64,000 nt of DNA from positions 370,501 through 434,500 of the forward strand of contig NW_026732311.1 in assembly GCF_028476545.1 (NCBI RefSeq), written 5' to 3'. The notes below the pieces were generated by a model. The model did not search any database and was not told where the DNA came from. It saw only the letters and a program-made list of their open reading frames with translations. The position numbers were made by a program, and so were the translations under genes. Source of the DNA: Physella acuta (Eukaryota > Mollusca > Gastropoda > Physidae). This document shows, piece by piece, positions 32,781-44,798 of this stretch; position 1 is the first letter of the stretch; each line of letters starts with the position of its first letter.

Positions 32781-35700
32781 TTACACAACATCGTTTTCAC
32801 TCTTTGCAATGCGACCTCCCATCAAGTGTGCCATTGCTGCCAATCCCATCAGCGCTACGGCCACAATGTCCAAGGCAAACCCCCAGCTTAGGTTCACCTG
32901 GTCTTTGAAATACTGGACCATCACCTGGGGGACGTGGTCAGCGCTCAGAGAAACAGGCAGCATCAGGCTGTCCTTGTAGTTGGCTGCCACTATTAGGTCC
33001 CCAACTAGTATGAAGAAACCTGTGAAGTTTAATATAACAAGATTTGAAAACAGTTACCAGATAATGAATTCCATTTTGAAGAACATAAAAAATTTGTTGT
33101 TAACCACTTGTTGCTTGAGAATAAGATGTATATGGTTAAAAAAAAAACAGCCGTATTGACAGTGTTAAACACCAAAGGTAGACAGAAGAACATATAGTCC
33201 TAGAAAAGACAGCAGTTTTAGCCATACAGGTATTTCAAGGGCTATATTATTCTGTATATTTGTCTACCCTTTGTCAATATTGCTATTTTCAGTAATAACA
33301 CCTGCTTTCACCCATATACACAAAATAAACAGCTGTAAATAATTTAATTTTTTAAGGTCTGACAGAAATTTGTTTGAAGAAATTAGACATAACATATTTG
33401 GATATGATTATCATAACATCACATCATGCAGATGAAAACAAAGCAGGCCAACTTCATGAAAATATATCAACATTGACAAAAACTAGGAGGACACACTGAG
33501 ACCAGCTTTCTCACATTCAAAAACAAGCGACGGGGAAAGGATTTACCTGCAAAGAAACATCCCCCAGAAATAAAGAGGTGAATCAAGCGCAACCTATCTC
33601 CGCGGCTTCTTGAAACCACATTCACTATTGCAATGATGATAGTGACAAATGCTAATATGATTCCAATAATGGCCATGGCTTGGCTTGACCTTAACCATGC
33701 TTTGTAAAACAAAAAATTAATGATCAACTAAACATGACAAATAGATTAAAAAAATCCATAATTGTATTTGCTTCATAATTTTTGTTTCTTTTGTTCAATA
33801 TGAAAAAAAGGCATTTAATGTGTATTTTTATTAAAAATAATAATCTTTGCTTTTAATTTATGAACTAGCTAATAATATAAACTGTTCATCATCATCCTTT
33901 CCTGTTTGTGCCCCAGACACTTGAGCAGATGAAGTAGAGTTCATCTCTTTCAATACAAGGGGATAATGTGGTCAGCACTATGCCCAGCCACCTTTGTATC
34001 CCTAACGTGAGTTAGATGCCCATCAAAGCTAGGTGGACTCAGGGACATTCTACTGATTTGGACCCGGATTCGAACTCAAGACTTGCGGGTTAGCAGTCCA
34101 GCTCTCTATGCCAGATTTTGCCATCCCCTAAACTGTTTATATAAATCTATATATCTTATATTTGTTTATATGAATCTGGCATAAACAGTATTTTTAAAAG
34201 TTAAAATTGTAGGTTTAAATTTATCAGTTTTAAACACAGGGTAAACAAAACTTTGGATATCTAGGGTATTGTCATGAAGCCATTATTTTCCTGCTATTGC
34301 TTGCTTAATCCTTACCACAACCCTTAAATGTAATACTGACAGCAAAATATTTTTAAAAATATTTTACAGTCTTTTTTAAGTAGCACTATATTATTAAATT
34401 TAGATACCTTCAGACTCAACTCCAACTGGAACGTTTTTGTCATGAATATCAGCCCATGTCTTACAAATAACGCCACTTTTTCCTGAAATGCAGATCTCCC
34501 AAAGACCAAAGTTGATATCAGTATCAATAGAATCTAATTCTAGAATGAAAAATGTTAATAAGTTACATATTAATGGCTAACATAAGAAAAAAAAAATAGG
34601 AAAAAATATTTCAAAATGACAGTGTAGTGTAGCAGAAGAATGCACACTTGCTAACAATACAAACATGAAAGTCATGATTTCAGGACCCAAGGTTAGAAAT
34701 CATAGGACATTCTGTCAACCTAAGAATGTGGTACCATGCATTGAGGAGGGAGTAAAGTCTGAAGGAAAACCACAGCAGCTGGTGACTTGAGTCAGAAGAT
34801 ACTCCATTCTTCATCTAGTTACTATCTGCTTAAAATTGCGAGCAATGCTTCTGCCATCTAGTGCTTGTGTACCCTGACGACCCCCAGAGCTATACCAGTG
34901 GGAGTGTAAACTCCATGACCCCCAGAGCTATACCAGTGGGAGTGTAAACTCCATGACCCCCAGAGCTATACCAGCGGGAGTGTAAACTCCATGACCCCCA
35001 GAGCTATACCAGTGGGAGTGTAAACTCCATGACCCCCCCAGGGCTATACCAGTGGGAGTGTAAACTCCATGACCCCCAGAGCTATACCAGTGGGAGTGTA
35101 AACTCCATGACCCCCCAGAGCTATACCAGCGGGAGTGTAAACTCCATGACCCCCCAGAGCTATACCAGTGGGAGTGTAAACTCCATGACCCCCCCCCCCC
35201 AGAGCTATACCAGTGGGAGTGTAAACTCTTGGCATGACCCCCAGAGCTATACCAGCGGGAGTGTAAACTCCATGACCCCCAGAGCTATACCAGTGGGAGT
35301 GTAAACTCCATGACCCCCCCCCAGAGCTATACCAGTGGGAGTGTAAACTCCATGACCCCCCAGAGCTATACCAGCGGGAGTGTAAACTCCAAGACCCCCC
35401 CAGGGCTATACCAGTGGGAGTGTAAACTCCATGACCCCCCAGAGCTATACCAGTGGGAGTGTAAACTCTTGGCATGACCCCCCAGCCAGTGGGAGTGTAA
35501 ACTCCATGACCCCCCAGGGCTATACCAGTGGGAGTGTAAACTCCATGACCCCCAGAGCTATACCAGTGGGAGTGTAAACTCTTGGCATGACCCCCCAGCC
35601 AGTGGGAGTGTAAACTCCATGACCCCCCAGGGCTATACCAGTGGGAGTGTAAACTCCATGACCCCCAGAGCTATACCAGTGGGAGTGTAAACTCCATGAC

Positions 35701-36488
35701 CCCCAGAGCTATACCAGTGGGAGTGTAAATTCCTGGCAGGTTCAACCAAGCTGGGAAGATCTGCACGAGTAGGGGTCAGACGAAAGCTAGCACCCTGGTC
35801 CTCCAGGTTGGGGTTGAACATGAGGCCAGCAACCTTATATCGTAAAAAAATAACTCGCTACAGAAACCCTGACAGTTGACTATGGCCTGGGAGAAGGGGG
35901 ATCTCTCAATGGAGAATTTATGAAACCGGGTGGTGAAAGCAAAGATATAGATTATGAAGATTGGATACACAGAGTCGATTGATGAGACAAGCCCAGGACA
36001 GAGATGCCTGGAAAGCTCTTGTCAGTGGCCTATGTCACAGGAGGGGCGACAGGCTAACCTAACCTATGAGCACTGCTTAAGCAGCATAAGAGAGAGAGCG
36101 TTGCTGACAAAACATAAAAACCTAGACAGAAGCCATTATTTTAAAGATAAGCTTGAGGAAAGTTGCAGTGGGCTTGTAATAAAGGGATATTTTAAATGTC
36201 TTAATGGTAAACCAAACTAAGAAACAAAAATATTTTGTGTAAGCTGAGTTAAAGGATCAACTACTTACTGAAACCTTTCTCTCCCTGAGCCAGCTTCTCA
36301 AAGTCAAGGCTGTCTGTTGAGTTTGGCATGCTTTTGATCAGCTGCGAAACTTTGGCACCAAAGTGACCTAAGTCAATCTCTGAATAGTGCGGGGTCACCA
36401 GGCACACAATGTGCAGCGCCAGAGCAAAAACAATCAAAGTGGTTCCTACCAGGTTGAACATCATCGCTTGGCTCATGTGAGGTGGCAT
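32781..36488 (-). CDS. Claudin/PMP22-like four-transmembrane protein
   Basis: Coding exons on the - strand: 36488-36269, 34539-34408, 33699-33547, 33019-32781. All introns are GT/AG, phases agree, 247 codons plus stop. Start ATG at 36488 has an in-frame stop upstream near 36548. TM1 is about residues 9-33 (FNLVGTTLIVFALALHIVCL); the first extracellular loop carries the claudin-type GLWEIC followed by a second Cys (VICKTW); TM2 is SQAMAIIGIILAFVTIIIAI; TM3 spans LFISGGCFFAGFFILVGDLI; TM4 spans FALDIVAVALMGLAAMAHL. The W-GLW-C-C pattern and four helices define the claudin/PMP22/EMP superfamily, which acts in septate or tight junctions, as channel subunits, or in membrane organisation. I cannot say which. 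Intron 1 contains a 38-bp minisatellite and a LINE fragment. It converges with the NBR1-like gene. Confidence 0.8.
33905..34125 (-). mobile_element. tRNA-derived SINE, family A, in claudin-like intron 2
   Basis: Read on the - strand, a head with B-box CTTGAGTTCGAATCCGG is followed by body blocks CATCAAAGC/GATGGGC, GGCATAGTGCTGACCAC and GAACTCTACTTCATCTGC. It is a nearly full copy. Confidence 0.75.
34878..35735. repeat. Minisatellite of about 38 bp, some 22 copies
   Basis: The unit is a C run (4-10 Cs), AGAGCTATACCAG, then (T/C)GGGAGTGTAAACTCCATGA. Variation is mostly in the C-run length and a recurrent variant ending CTCTTGGCATGA, which marks a higher-order unit at about 35480 and 35595. It lies in intron 1 of the claudin-like gene. 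Long Ser/Gly open frames across it are artefacts of the repeat. Confidence 0.95.
35736..36085 (+). mobile_element. LINE 3' fragment in claudin-like intron 1
   Basis: One frame encodes AQDRDAWKALVSGLCHRRG near 35987-36045, the usual C-terminal motif of LINE reverse-transcriptase ORFs. The segment before it (GGGGTCAGACGAAAGCTAGC, CTGGTCCTCCAGG) is also repeat-like. It abuts the minisatellite at 35735. Truncated and with stops. Confidence 0.6.
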
Positions 36489-36548
36489 TTTGATCCCCGG
36501 TCTTGTACAACCTCTCAGAGTCAAATGAATCTCACGGCTATCAAACAG

Positions 36549-37396
36549 TCATAGAAAAGAAATTATTTCAAAATTGGTTTATTTCATGTGAAAGTTGTTG
36601 TTTCAGTAAGGTTTAAACAAAAAAAAGTAGTAATAAGGATATGGAGTGTTAGTATTAACCTCACTAATGGTATTAAATGAGTTGGACTCTTGAAGCAGAA
36701 TTGTTAACTACGTGATTATGAAAATTTGATTCCATGTGTTCAATGTTATCAATGTGATTATGAAAACTTTATTTCATGTGTTTTTTTAAGTCACTTTTGT
36801 ACACATTTGATGCATTTGTTGGGTAAATAGTGAGAGACACAATTACCAATACATTTTTGGAGTTGGGTTGGTTTTTTTAAAGTGCAAAAATGAAAATTCT
36901 AGATCACTAGTGTTATTTTTTTTTGCAGCCTAACTCTAATCCAACCCAATTCTTAATCCTAACCCTACGCCTAACCATAACCATATGCCTAACCCTAACT
37001 CAAAGGTGTTGTTCAAACACAATAGAATGAAGTTGATCAATCAAAATCTAAACTTAAAACATGCAAACTAAATAGTGTTTGAAGTCTGCATCTGCACAAT
37101 AAAATTCGAGTATGGTACAATCTTCGCAGACATCTTTGCATTTTAGCTCAAGTAACAGATGTGTGGGAGTAATATGCAAGACAAAAATGTCCTGTGAACT
37201 ACGGTTTTCACACCAATCTAGCTTTTTACAGCCTCGTTGTTTCACATCCAATTTTCCCAAGACCCCTCCAAGCCATGATTTATTATTTGCCAAATCTAAA
37301 TCTACAATCATCAATGACTTGAATTTCAAGTTAATGACCAGGTCCAGCTAGCTAAGCCTTGCTCTAGCGTAGATAAACTACAGTCTAGGTCTAGAT
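36549..37396. other. Upstream flank of the claudin-like gene
   Basis: No gene is supported. A degenerate telomere-like run of CCTAAC-type words lies at about 36925-37000. No clear promoter elements were found for the claudin-like gene. Confidence 0.45.
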
Positions 37397-37458
37397 CAGG
37401 GGTCTCCAAACTTTTCAGCCTGAGGGCCGCATTAACTATCAAATAACAGTTCGGGGGC

Positions 37459-37645
37459 CAGAGTTTCTTCAAGACATCTCTTCGGGGTGGCAGCGCCCCC
37501 CCCCCCCGAAAACCGTTTACCGTTCCCCCCCCCCCCCCTTAACGAAATATAATTTATTTAGGAAAATATATAAAAAAATTTGAAGTGTCGTCCCCCGTCC
37601 CCCCCCCCCCCCCCCCCCGGAGGAAAAAGTCTGAAAGAAACCCTG
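37459..37645. mobile_element. G/C-run hAT MITE, copy 6, nested
   Basis: Ends are CAGAGTTTCTTCAAGAC and GTCTGAAAGAAACCCTG. The flanks TCGGGGGC (37451-37458) and TCGGTGGC (37646-37653) match at 7 of 8 positions, supporting an 8-bp target duplication made inside the larger hAT element. Confidence 0.85.
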
Positions 37646-38670
37646 TCGGTGGCCAAAATCACACTCGAGGTCCAAGTTTGCTCTCAAATCGTTCTTCACG
37701 TATTTCAACCTTGAAAATATTTGTTCACATAGGTATCTTGTTCCAAAATTTGAAAGGTACTTTAAGGCAAAAGTTTTAATATTAGGAAAATCTTATAAAA
37801 CTTATAAAAACCCACCCGCCCTTCTTTGAACGTGTCTCTAATGACCTCCAGCTGCAGTTCACCCCTGCAACTGGCCACATTTGCTTCAAATGGGTTCTGA
37901 AACAGTCTCACGTTTTTCTGCCTTAGAAACCAAGTCAGAAAACCATTACTGAAACTGCAACTTGAAGTCTTTGATGATCTCGTATGCAAATGACGTGAGG
38001 AACTCAGTGGTTGGTTGAGCCTAAAGACCTTGCACTCCTGAGAGTGCGTAAGTTGTTGGCTTGTACTTGTTCTAAAAACATGACAAGTTTGGATCTGAAA
38101 GCCTTTAGAAACTAAATTTCCATCTCTTGTAGTTTTAGGTTCAGAAAATTTAAATGACTAGTTATGTTTGCAGCAGAGGCCAATTTCTATACCCACTCTT
38201 CATCAGACAGTAAGTACATCAGCTTGTGGCTTGCCTTTACTTTCAAGGAAGTCACCTTTTCCTTTCTTAACGTAAATACTCTGCTCAGAAAAATTTCTCG
38301 CAAATTAGCCATCTTACTGCTGTGAAATATGGTAAATCTTTCGATTCTGTGTTTCTATCTTTTAACATGTCTTTGAACTATTTATATTTTCTCCGGTAAC
38401 AGTGTCATACATTCTATGTAGGGAAGCCAGCTCTTGTATTATGTTTATGTCTTCATCCACACCTCTAATGAACATAAGCAGTTGAGATGTGGAACAGCTG
38501 TCCAGCAACTGATCCATTACAATTAAAAAATTGTCAAACTTGCTTGCATTTTCGCTATTTGAGTCACGATGTTTTCACCAATGTCTGCAACACGGCGGGC
38601 AATGGTATTTGCACTCAAAGCTACCTTTTCAAATTGTTTTGAATTTTCTGGGCATAGTCTCTCAGCCATC
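37646..38670 (-). pseudogene. Decayed hAT transposase (ZBED5/GTF2IRD2-like type)
   Basis: On the - strand three blocks in the right order fit a hAT transposase: LSDEEWV...ANITSHLNFLNLKLQ (about 38200-38110), FQNPFEANVASCRGELQLEV (about 37920-37840), and the dimerisation segment CEQIFSRLKYVKNDLRANL (about 37735-37680). Stops and frame changes lie between and within the blocks, so it cannot encode a full enzyme. The BED zinc finger and early catalytic region were not found. As the fragment lies between matching terminal repeats, it is the element's own gene. Confidence 0.75.
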
Positions 38671-38684
38671 CCTTGACTTGACTT

Positions 38685-39150
38685 ACTTGACTTAGTCCTC
38701 TTTGCTCCTTATGGAGCATAGGGCCTCCACCATTTCCTTTCATTTCTTCCTATCCTCGGCTATTAATTTTGACATCTCCCAAGACATCCCTATTGGCTTC
38801 AGTTCTTCAAGAAGACTCCGCCTCCAGGTCTGTCTTGGGCGCCCTCTCTTCCGTTTTCCCTGGGGGTTCCACTCAAGCGCTTGGCGTGTAACATTTGTGT
38901 GAGCCTTTCGCAGTGTGTGATCCACCCAGCGCCACTTCCTCCTTCTTATTTGCACACCTATAGGCTGCTGCCTAGCTTTCCTCCATAGTTCCAAGTTCGG
39001 CACTTTGTCCTGCCATCTCAGTTTCAGTATCTGTCTAAGGCATCTATTCATGAAGGTCTGCATCTTTGCTGTGCTTGCCTTGGAGACTCTCCATGTCTCT
39101 GCTCCATACAGCAGAACTGCCTTGACATTAGAGTTAAATCTCAGCCATCC
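38685..39150 (-). mobile_element. LINE reverse-transcriptase ORF 3' fragment
   Basis: An open frame at 39063-38740 encodes the C-terminal part of a non-LTR retrotransposon ORF2: CLRQILKLRWQDKVPN, then RKWRWVDHTLRK, then WNPQGKRKRGRPRQTWRRSL. The RWVDH...GKRKRGRPR.TWRR pattern is characteristic. Sequence on both sides (to 39150 and to 38685) continues the coding and tail regions. The 5' part is absent, as usual for truncated LINE copies. It lies inside the hAT at 37397-39251. Confidence 0.85.
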
Positions 39151-39251
39151 CTAACAAACATTTATTCCTTGGACAAAAAGATCGCCGCGGGCCGGATGAG
39201 AGGACCTCGCGGGCCGCATCTGGCCTGCGGGCCGTAGTTTGGAGACCCCTG

Positions 39252-39690
39252 GTCTAGATAATAATAGATATAGATCTAGCTAGTAGTAGTACTAGTAATA
39301 GTACTAGGCACTAGGCTACTGTGGTACTAGATTCTAGATCTAGATCTCTTCTCTAGGTAGTCTGTAGCTACTAGATTCTAGGGTAATCTCATGATATAGC
39401 GTCGGAAATTATCTGGTAATGTTTGTTGGGTTTCGGTAACATTCGTTACTGTAAACCATAGTTTATTTGACCGTTGAAATAAAAATAAAGTCAAGTGCAT
39501 TAAAATTTTCATTAAATTAATGTTTAACTTAATTTAATGTAAAATTGACAGAAAATTAGCAACAATTAATAAATCTAAATATTATTAACAAAGTCGAGTG
39601 TAGTAATTATAGTAATTAATGTTTCGAAGTGTCTACTCGGAAGAAGATTTTCTCGCCAACGTCTCCACTTAGTTGGCAAAAGATAGCTCT
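39252..39690. repeat. CTAG-rich tract and AT-rich flank
   Basis: From 39260 to 39380 the AGATCT/CTAG/ACTAGT words return. After that the DNA is AT-rich with no gene. Confidence 0.6.
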
Positions 39691-39886
39691 GCGCATGCGC
39701 AGTGACCTATGGCTAGGATTAGCGCTAGAATGAGGGTTAGGGGTAGGATTAGGGATAGGGTTAGGGATAGGATTAGGGCTAGAGTTAGGGATAGGATTAG
39801 GGATAGGATTAGGGATAGGGTTAGGGTTAAGGATAGGATTAGGGTTGGTGTTAGGGTTCTGCGGTTGTAAACACACGCATGCGCAG
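39691..39886. repeat. Degenerate telomere-like array between NRF1-like words
   Basis: From about 39716 to 39858 the sequence consists of TTAGGG, TAGGATTAGGGATAGGG and similar, a degenerate form of the metazoan telomere repeat. It is bracketed by GCGCATGCGCAGTGACC (from 39691) and CGCATGCGCAGTACC (from 39877), nearly a direct repeat and both matching the NRF1 word GCGCATGCGC. The peptide read from the - strand (Asn-Pro repeats) is an artefact. Confidence 0.75.
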
Positions 39887-40389
39887 TACCATCGAAAACA
39901 TCGCCGCGAAGGCAAGTCGTAGTTTCTCTCCATTGCTCATGCGTATCGCATGTTTATCTTATTCCGGCTAGAATCGGTCTTAATGGTTTTTTTTATTAAA
40001 GAAACACACAAAAAAAACTGCAGAAGATTTGCGACAACTAGATCTAGATTTAGTAAAATAAGACGATTAGATTTACTAAAGTTAAAAGTGGTAAGAAGAA
40101 CTAGAACAATGTTGAGTTGCAGCAATAATTAGCACATACGGGCCTACATTTAAAATAATTAGAAATACAAAATAATTAGCAAAACAGTATTTAAAATGCA
40201 ACTAAAATCAATCCATGCACATTTTAAAACATTATGTATTAAAAATAATATGGCGGCAAATAAATGAATGATGGTTTACAGTATTTCCAGTGGTTTCCGG
40301 AACGGCTCGACAGAGTACGTCATGGTTTTACTGTTTTTTACTGCTCTACAATTCCGGAATAATAACCAACGCTATGTCGTGATTTTACC
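39887..40389. other. Intergenic DNA, nothing recognised
   Basis: No gene or element ends were found. Short open frames only. Confidence 0.45.
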
Positions 40390-40870
40390 GATTCTAGTAC
40401 TAGTCTAGCTACTACTAGATCTAGATCTAGCTAGAGTCTAGGCTAGGCCGTAGGTCTTGAGTCAAACTTAGACTAGACTCACTAGAGTACTAGATTCTAG
40501 ATCTAGATTCTAGACAGAGGAAAGTAAAGAGTAAAGACTAAAGTTAAAGTAAACTAAAGTTAGTAAAGATTCTAAAACTCTAACTAAAGCAAAGAGTCTC
40601 ATAACAAATAAGGAGATCTAGATCTAGTGTTTTCCTAACGTTTTTGTGTGTTTCGGTTGTGTTTATAATAAAATACGCTCAACTGGAGGTGAACGTGAAG
40701 CGGGGGAATAAAATTATTAATTATTAAAATACGCTAAAAATTGAGTTTTACCGATCTAGACTTCTAGATCTAGATTTCTAGTAGTTCTGAGGATCTAGTC
40801 TAGATGTCTAGTCTTCTTGTACTATTACTCTATTAGACACTATTAGTCTAGACTCCAGTCTAGAGATACC
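40390..40870. repeat. CTAG/AGATCT-rich tract
   Basis: A further patch with the same word composition as 2455-3895, for example around 40390-40520 and 40750-40870. It is non-coding. Confidence 0.65.
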
Positions 40871-41626
40871 CCTAGGCCCTAGCCCCTAACTAAATCAATC
40901 ATTTTAATCTGGATCTATTTTAATTTATTTTAGTAGTTTTTGTACTCACAGTTCAACTCTCAAAGAGTAGACAACCACACAGGAAGATTCCTATAGTTAG
41001 GCGACTGTAAAACTTTTTATCTTTTATCGTTTTTTCCCTCCTGGAAAAGGTTAGAAGGTCATCCGTTAGCTTCGAACAAAAGCGGGATCAGTTGGGGAAA
41101 TGCAGGTGTTTTTAATGAGGTCATAACTATAAATAGTAATTCTAGATTTTGTTATGTTATGGGGTGTTATTAAAAGTTCTGTGCGATGTCAAATTTAAGA
41201 GAAATAGATCTTCTATGTGCGTATGTTTTGACCGATTAGCCGTACCCACATATTTGTATAGATGGAATAGTGATAATGAGACTTCAACATCCGATGTAGA
41301 CTACACAGTTGTGAGGGAGGTGTCAAGACAGACTGGGCCATGCTTTTACTTTAACTTACTTGGTGACCTCGATAATTTAGGTGGCCCATGGGCCACGAGT
41401 TTTTTTTTGGTTCATTTTCTTAGTTCTAGAAATTTGGGATCCCATCTTGTAACTCCATTTTGACTCATATCTTGCAGCAATTACCGATTAATTTTCCAGA
41501 TACATTCACTCCATGCAGGTACAATTTAACTTAGTACAAGTTTTATATAGATCTAGGCCCCAGAGGGGCAGAACAGTCTGAAAAAGTAGAGAACAGCGGT
41601 TGAAGTTATCCCCAGTGCCGGCGCTA
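40871..41626. other. Intergenic DNA with an unsupported 104-codon frame
   Basis: An open frame at 41149-41463 (+) starts MLCYGVLLKVLCDV. I see no domain, splice context or family. It may be a chance frame or repeat remnant. Nothing else is supported. Confidence 0.4.
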
Positions 41627-42033
41627 GGGGTCATCCAAAAATGAAGTCACGCTTTTTTTGACGATTTACCCCCCCCCCCCCCCCCTCCGTCACACATCGT
41701 CACAAAAAGCCAGACCCCCCTAAAATGACGCCGCACCTCAGCCGACAACCCCCTTCAAAATTGCAGTTGAATTTTCTTAACAACATCGATATTTTTTCCA
41801 AAAACTCTGACAACATAGAGTATTTTGATCAATTCATATTACAATTTATTAAAACAGTTTTCTAAAACGCGAAATAACGACTAAAACTAGTTTTCTAACA
41901 TTGCTTTTTATAATTCAAAAGTGTGACGTCACACAATCTGAACCCTCCCCCTCTCCCCTCATCACACACCGTCACAAAATTACGGACCCCCCCCCTCCCC
42001 CCTACGAGTGTAACGTCATTTATGGATGACCCC
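41627..42033. mobile_element. GGGGTCATCC palindromic MITE, copy A
   Basis: It begins GGGGTCATCCAAAAATGAAG and ends TCATTTATGGATGACCCC, with long subterminal inverted arms around a short AT-rich centre. The flanks CTA and TAG allow a TA target duplication. Two more copies lie at 43252 and 46362. Terminal GGGG and short target duplication would fit PIF/Harbinger, but that is a guess. Confidence 0.75.
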
Positions 42034-42280
42034 TAGGCAAAACTTGTCAAAACGCCCTCTTTCACACAAATTGATTTTTAAAAATAGACCTATGTATAAG
42101 AAAACAATAATTTTAAAGTGACATTAATATGTCACTTTAAAATTATTAATATTAGTTGCATAAACGCAGTGGCGTCGCTAGGTTGGGTGTCACCCAGTGC
42201 GGCACTTCATGGTGTAACCCCCCCCCCCCCTCCAAGAAACAAAGTATATATTATATATATATATATACATATATATATGT

Positions 42281-42542
42281 CAGTGGCGTAGCGAGGTCGG
42301 GTGTCACCCCCCCCTCAAAGGCGTAGCGACCCTTCCCGGGGACAAATTTTCGATTTGCACCCCCCTCAAAGTTTCCGATTTGCACCTCCCCCCCCCCCCT
42401 CAAGTTTTCGATTTGCACCCCCCCCCCCTCAAGTTTTTCTCTATATATTTTGCTATTTTTTGCCTTGGTGTCACCCCCCCTAAATGGTGTCACCCGGTGC
42501 GGTCCGTACCCCCCGCCCCCCCCCCCCTTCGCTACGCCTCTG
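42281..42542. mobile_element. CAGTGGCGTAGC-type hAT MITE, nested
   Basis: It begins CAGTGGCGTAGCGAGG and ends TTCGCTACGCCTCTG. It carries the block CTCAAA...TTCGATTTGCACC several times, as in 9083-9387 and 44799-45023. Inserted in an AT microsatellite, so a target duplication cannot be judged. Confidence 0.75.
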
Positions 42543-42548
42543 ATATAT

Positions 42549-42652
<104 letters not shown>

Positions 42653-43013
42653 CTGCTTACATAGGTGACGTCTATAATTTAAATATAAGCCGTATGCGCG
42701 TAAATGTATGTGTATACGCTTTAATCACTGTAGACTTAATAGTAACGATGTTTAGCTATAGTCAGTTAATAATGCATTTGGATGTAGCATTGTTTTCTTT
42801 ATAGTTAGCACGTTTACGTCATGGTGTCATCCCCACCCGTTGTTATAATTGTCGATTTGTACTTAAAATAGTATTTAACTGTAATTAATCATTAATGGAA
42901 CAGGCAAAAAGCATTTTTATTCTGTACATTTCGAATTTTTTGCCACGGTGTCACCCCCTTAAATGGTGTCACCCTGTGCGGCCCGCACCCCCCGCCCCGC
43001 CTCTGCATAAACG

Positions 43014-43251
43014 TTACAAGTAAACTACAAAATATAATTTTTCATGCCTTTTTTTCCCTCGTAGAAGTTCCTACTATAACTATACTATACTATAACTATA
43101 ACTTAAAGTAAGACTCTAACTCCTTCAGTTATAGTGTCGAAGCGCAATCATATTCTATTAAAATTGTTGCTTAATCCACGAGTCTTCTTTGCGACATAGT
43201 TAATAGTATTATCAACCAGATACCTCTCACCAGCATGGATGTATGTAATAA
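43014..43251. other. Spacer between two MITEs
   Basis: No gene; includes a short ACTATA-type run near 43075-43105. Confidence 0.4.
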
Positions 43252-43635
43252 GGGGTCATCCATAAATGACGTCACACTCGTAGGGGGCAGGGGGGTCAGT
43301 AATTTTGTGACGGTGTGTGATGAGGGGGGGGGGATTCAGATGTTGCGACGTCACTCTTTTGCATTATAAAAAAGCAATGTTAGAAAACGAATTTTAGACA
43401 TTATTTCGCTTTTTAGATAACTGTTTTAATTAATTGTAATAGTTTAGACAAGATTTTAGAAAAATATCGATTTAAAAAAAAAATTCAACTGCAATTTTGA
43501 GGGGAGGGGGCTTTAGGTTGAGTTGTGACGTCATTTTGAGGGGGGGGGATCTGGCTTTTTGTGACGACGTGTGACGGAGGGGAGGGGGGAGGTAAAAATC
43601 GTCAAAAAAGCGTGACGTCATTTATGGATGACCCC
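43252..43635. mobile_element. GGGGTCATCC palindromic MITE, copy B
   Basis: It begins GGGGTCATCCATAAATGACG and ends TCATTTATGGATGACCCC, nearly perfect inverted ends, flanked by TAA on both sides. Internal blocks ATTTTGTGACGGTGTGTGA and CTTTTTGTGACGACGTGTGA are mirror-related. This is the best preserved of the three copies. Confidence 0.8.
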
Positions 43636-44055
43636 TAACTGTTATTAATATTATGTAGGCCAATAAAGCTTTAGACTCGTCCATGAACAATGAAACGCTT
43701 TTTGGACGATTTTACCCCCCCCCCCCCCCCACTTCTATTGTCACAAAAAAAAAAAAAAAAAAAAAAAAACTCCATCACATTTCACTCTTCTTCGTCCGTA
43801 CTTGTAATATTGAAAAAGATTCCCTCCGACACAATTTAGTATCTACGTATCATCTTATGACCCACTGACTCCGACTTTCTGGATTAGCTTCCGTAGCCTT
43901 TGTCCAACCAAGAACAAACTACAAGGCAACAGTTGTTTGAATTTTGAGTTTTCCCTCCTAGATGGGTTGCTGTTCCCAGCTAACGATCCTCATCTGCCCA
44001 GGGTAAAAACTCGAGATTGCTGGGGTTAGCAGTCATACGCTCCGAGCACCCCGTC

Positions 44056-44762
44056 CAGGGGCGGAACTACAGTGCCGCCAGACCCCGCAATGCGGGGGGG
44101 GGGGGGGGGGGCAGGCCGTTTAGGGGCCCATGGCCGACCATAATCAATTTTTTAATAGTTAAAAAAATAATTTTCTAGTAACAAAAAGATCTAATACAGT
44201 AGTGATGTTCTACAATAATAACACACGCTGTTTCGTAAAGGAAAAAAATATGTAGGCTACATGACTTGTAGTGTGAAAGATAGGCAACCGTTCAAACCAC
44301 TTCCATGACTTATTTCCCTTTTTAAATAGTCAAATATGTGTGCTCTTAAGAAACTTTAAATAGATTTGCACTAAACAAATTAAAAAGCAATCACTTCTCC
44401 TATTATTTAAAAAATAAATAAAAAAGAATAACATAGTATAAAAAGGAAATGTATTACAATCTAATAATATAAATGCTAAAAAAACATAAAAATAAACATA
44501 AGGCGAGAAACCATTACACATACAAAGCTTTCATGCTTCATATTCTTTTGACCGACTTGTCAATCACTTCCTCGGCTCAATAAAACCGTAGAACTGGATG
44601 GTGACCCACTTACCAGCCATATTAAGGAAGCATTATGCCAGACATTAAAACAGAGAATTTCAAAACAGACAAATAGCACTCACACAATTGATGTGTTGTT
44701 TTAACATGTTTTAATAAAATCAAAAACTAAGATCATGCCCTTTTTTTCTAGTTCCGCCACTG
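44056..44762. mobile_element. hAT element, CAGGGGCGGAACTA ends, 707 bp
   Basis: It begins CAGGGGCGGAACTA and ends TAGTTCCGCCACTG, inverted with one mismatch, and is flanked by a perfect 8-bp duplication ACCCCGTC (44048-44055 and 44763-44770). The AT-rich interior has no transposase. Perfect flanks indicate a recent insertion. Confidence 0.9.
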
Positions 44763-44798
44763 ACCCCGTCCCCTCTTTTTCACCCTAAAATCGGCTAC

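Larger units (their letters stand above)
37397..39251. mobile_element. hAT transposon with decayed transposase and nested insertions (1855 bp)
   Basis: It begins CAGGGGTCTCCAAACT and ends AGTTTGGAGACCCCTG, perfect 16-bp inverted ends, and is flanked by an exact 8-bp duplication GTCTAGAT (37389-37396 and 39252-39259). Inside are a G/C-run MITE (37459-37645), transposase remnants on the - strand (37646-38670) and a LINE fragment (38685-39150). The order of insertion is therefore hAT first, then MITE and LINE. Confidence 0.9.

Noticed and set aside
35029-35475. Ser/Gly-rich repeat frames on both strands
   Set aside because: The minisatellite is open by its period; homopolymer length changes shift the frame, and it lies in a claudin-like intron.
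39616-39933. Asn-Pro repeat protein on the - strand
   Set aside because: Translation of a degenerate telomere-like array.
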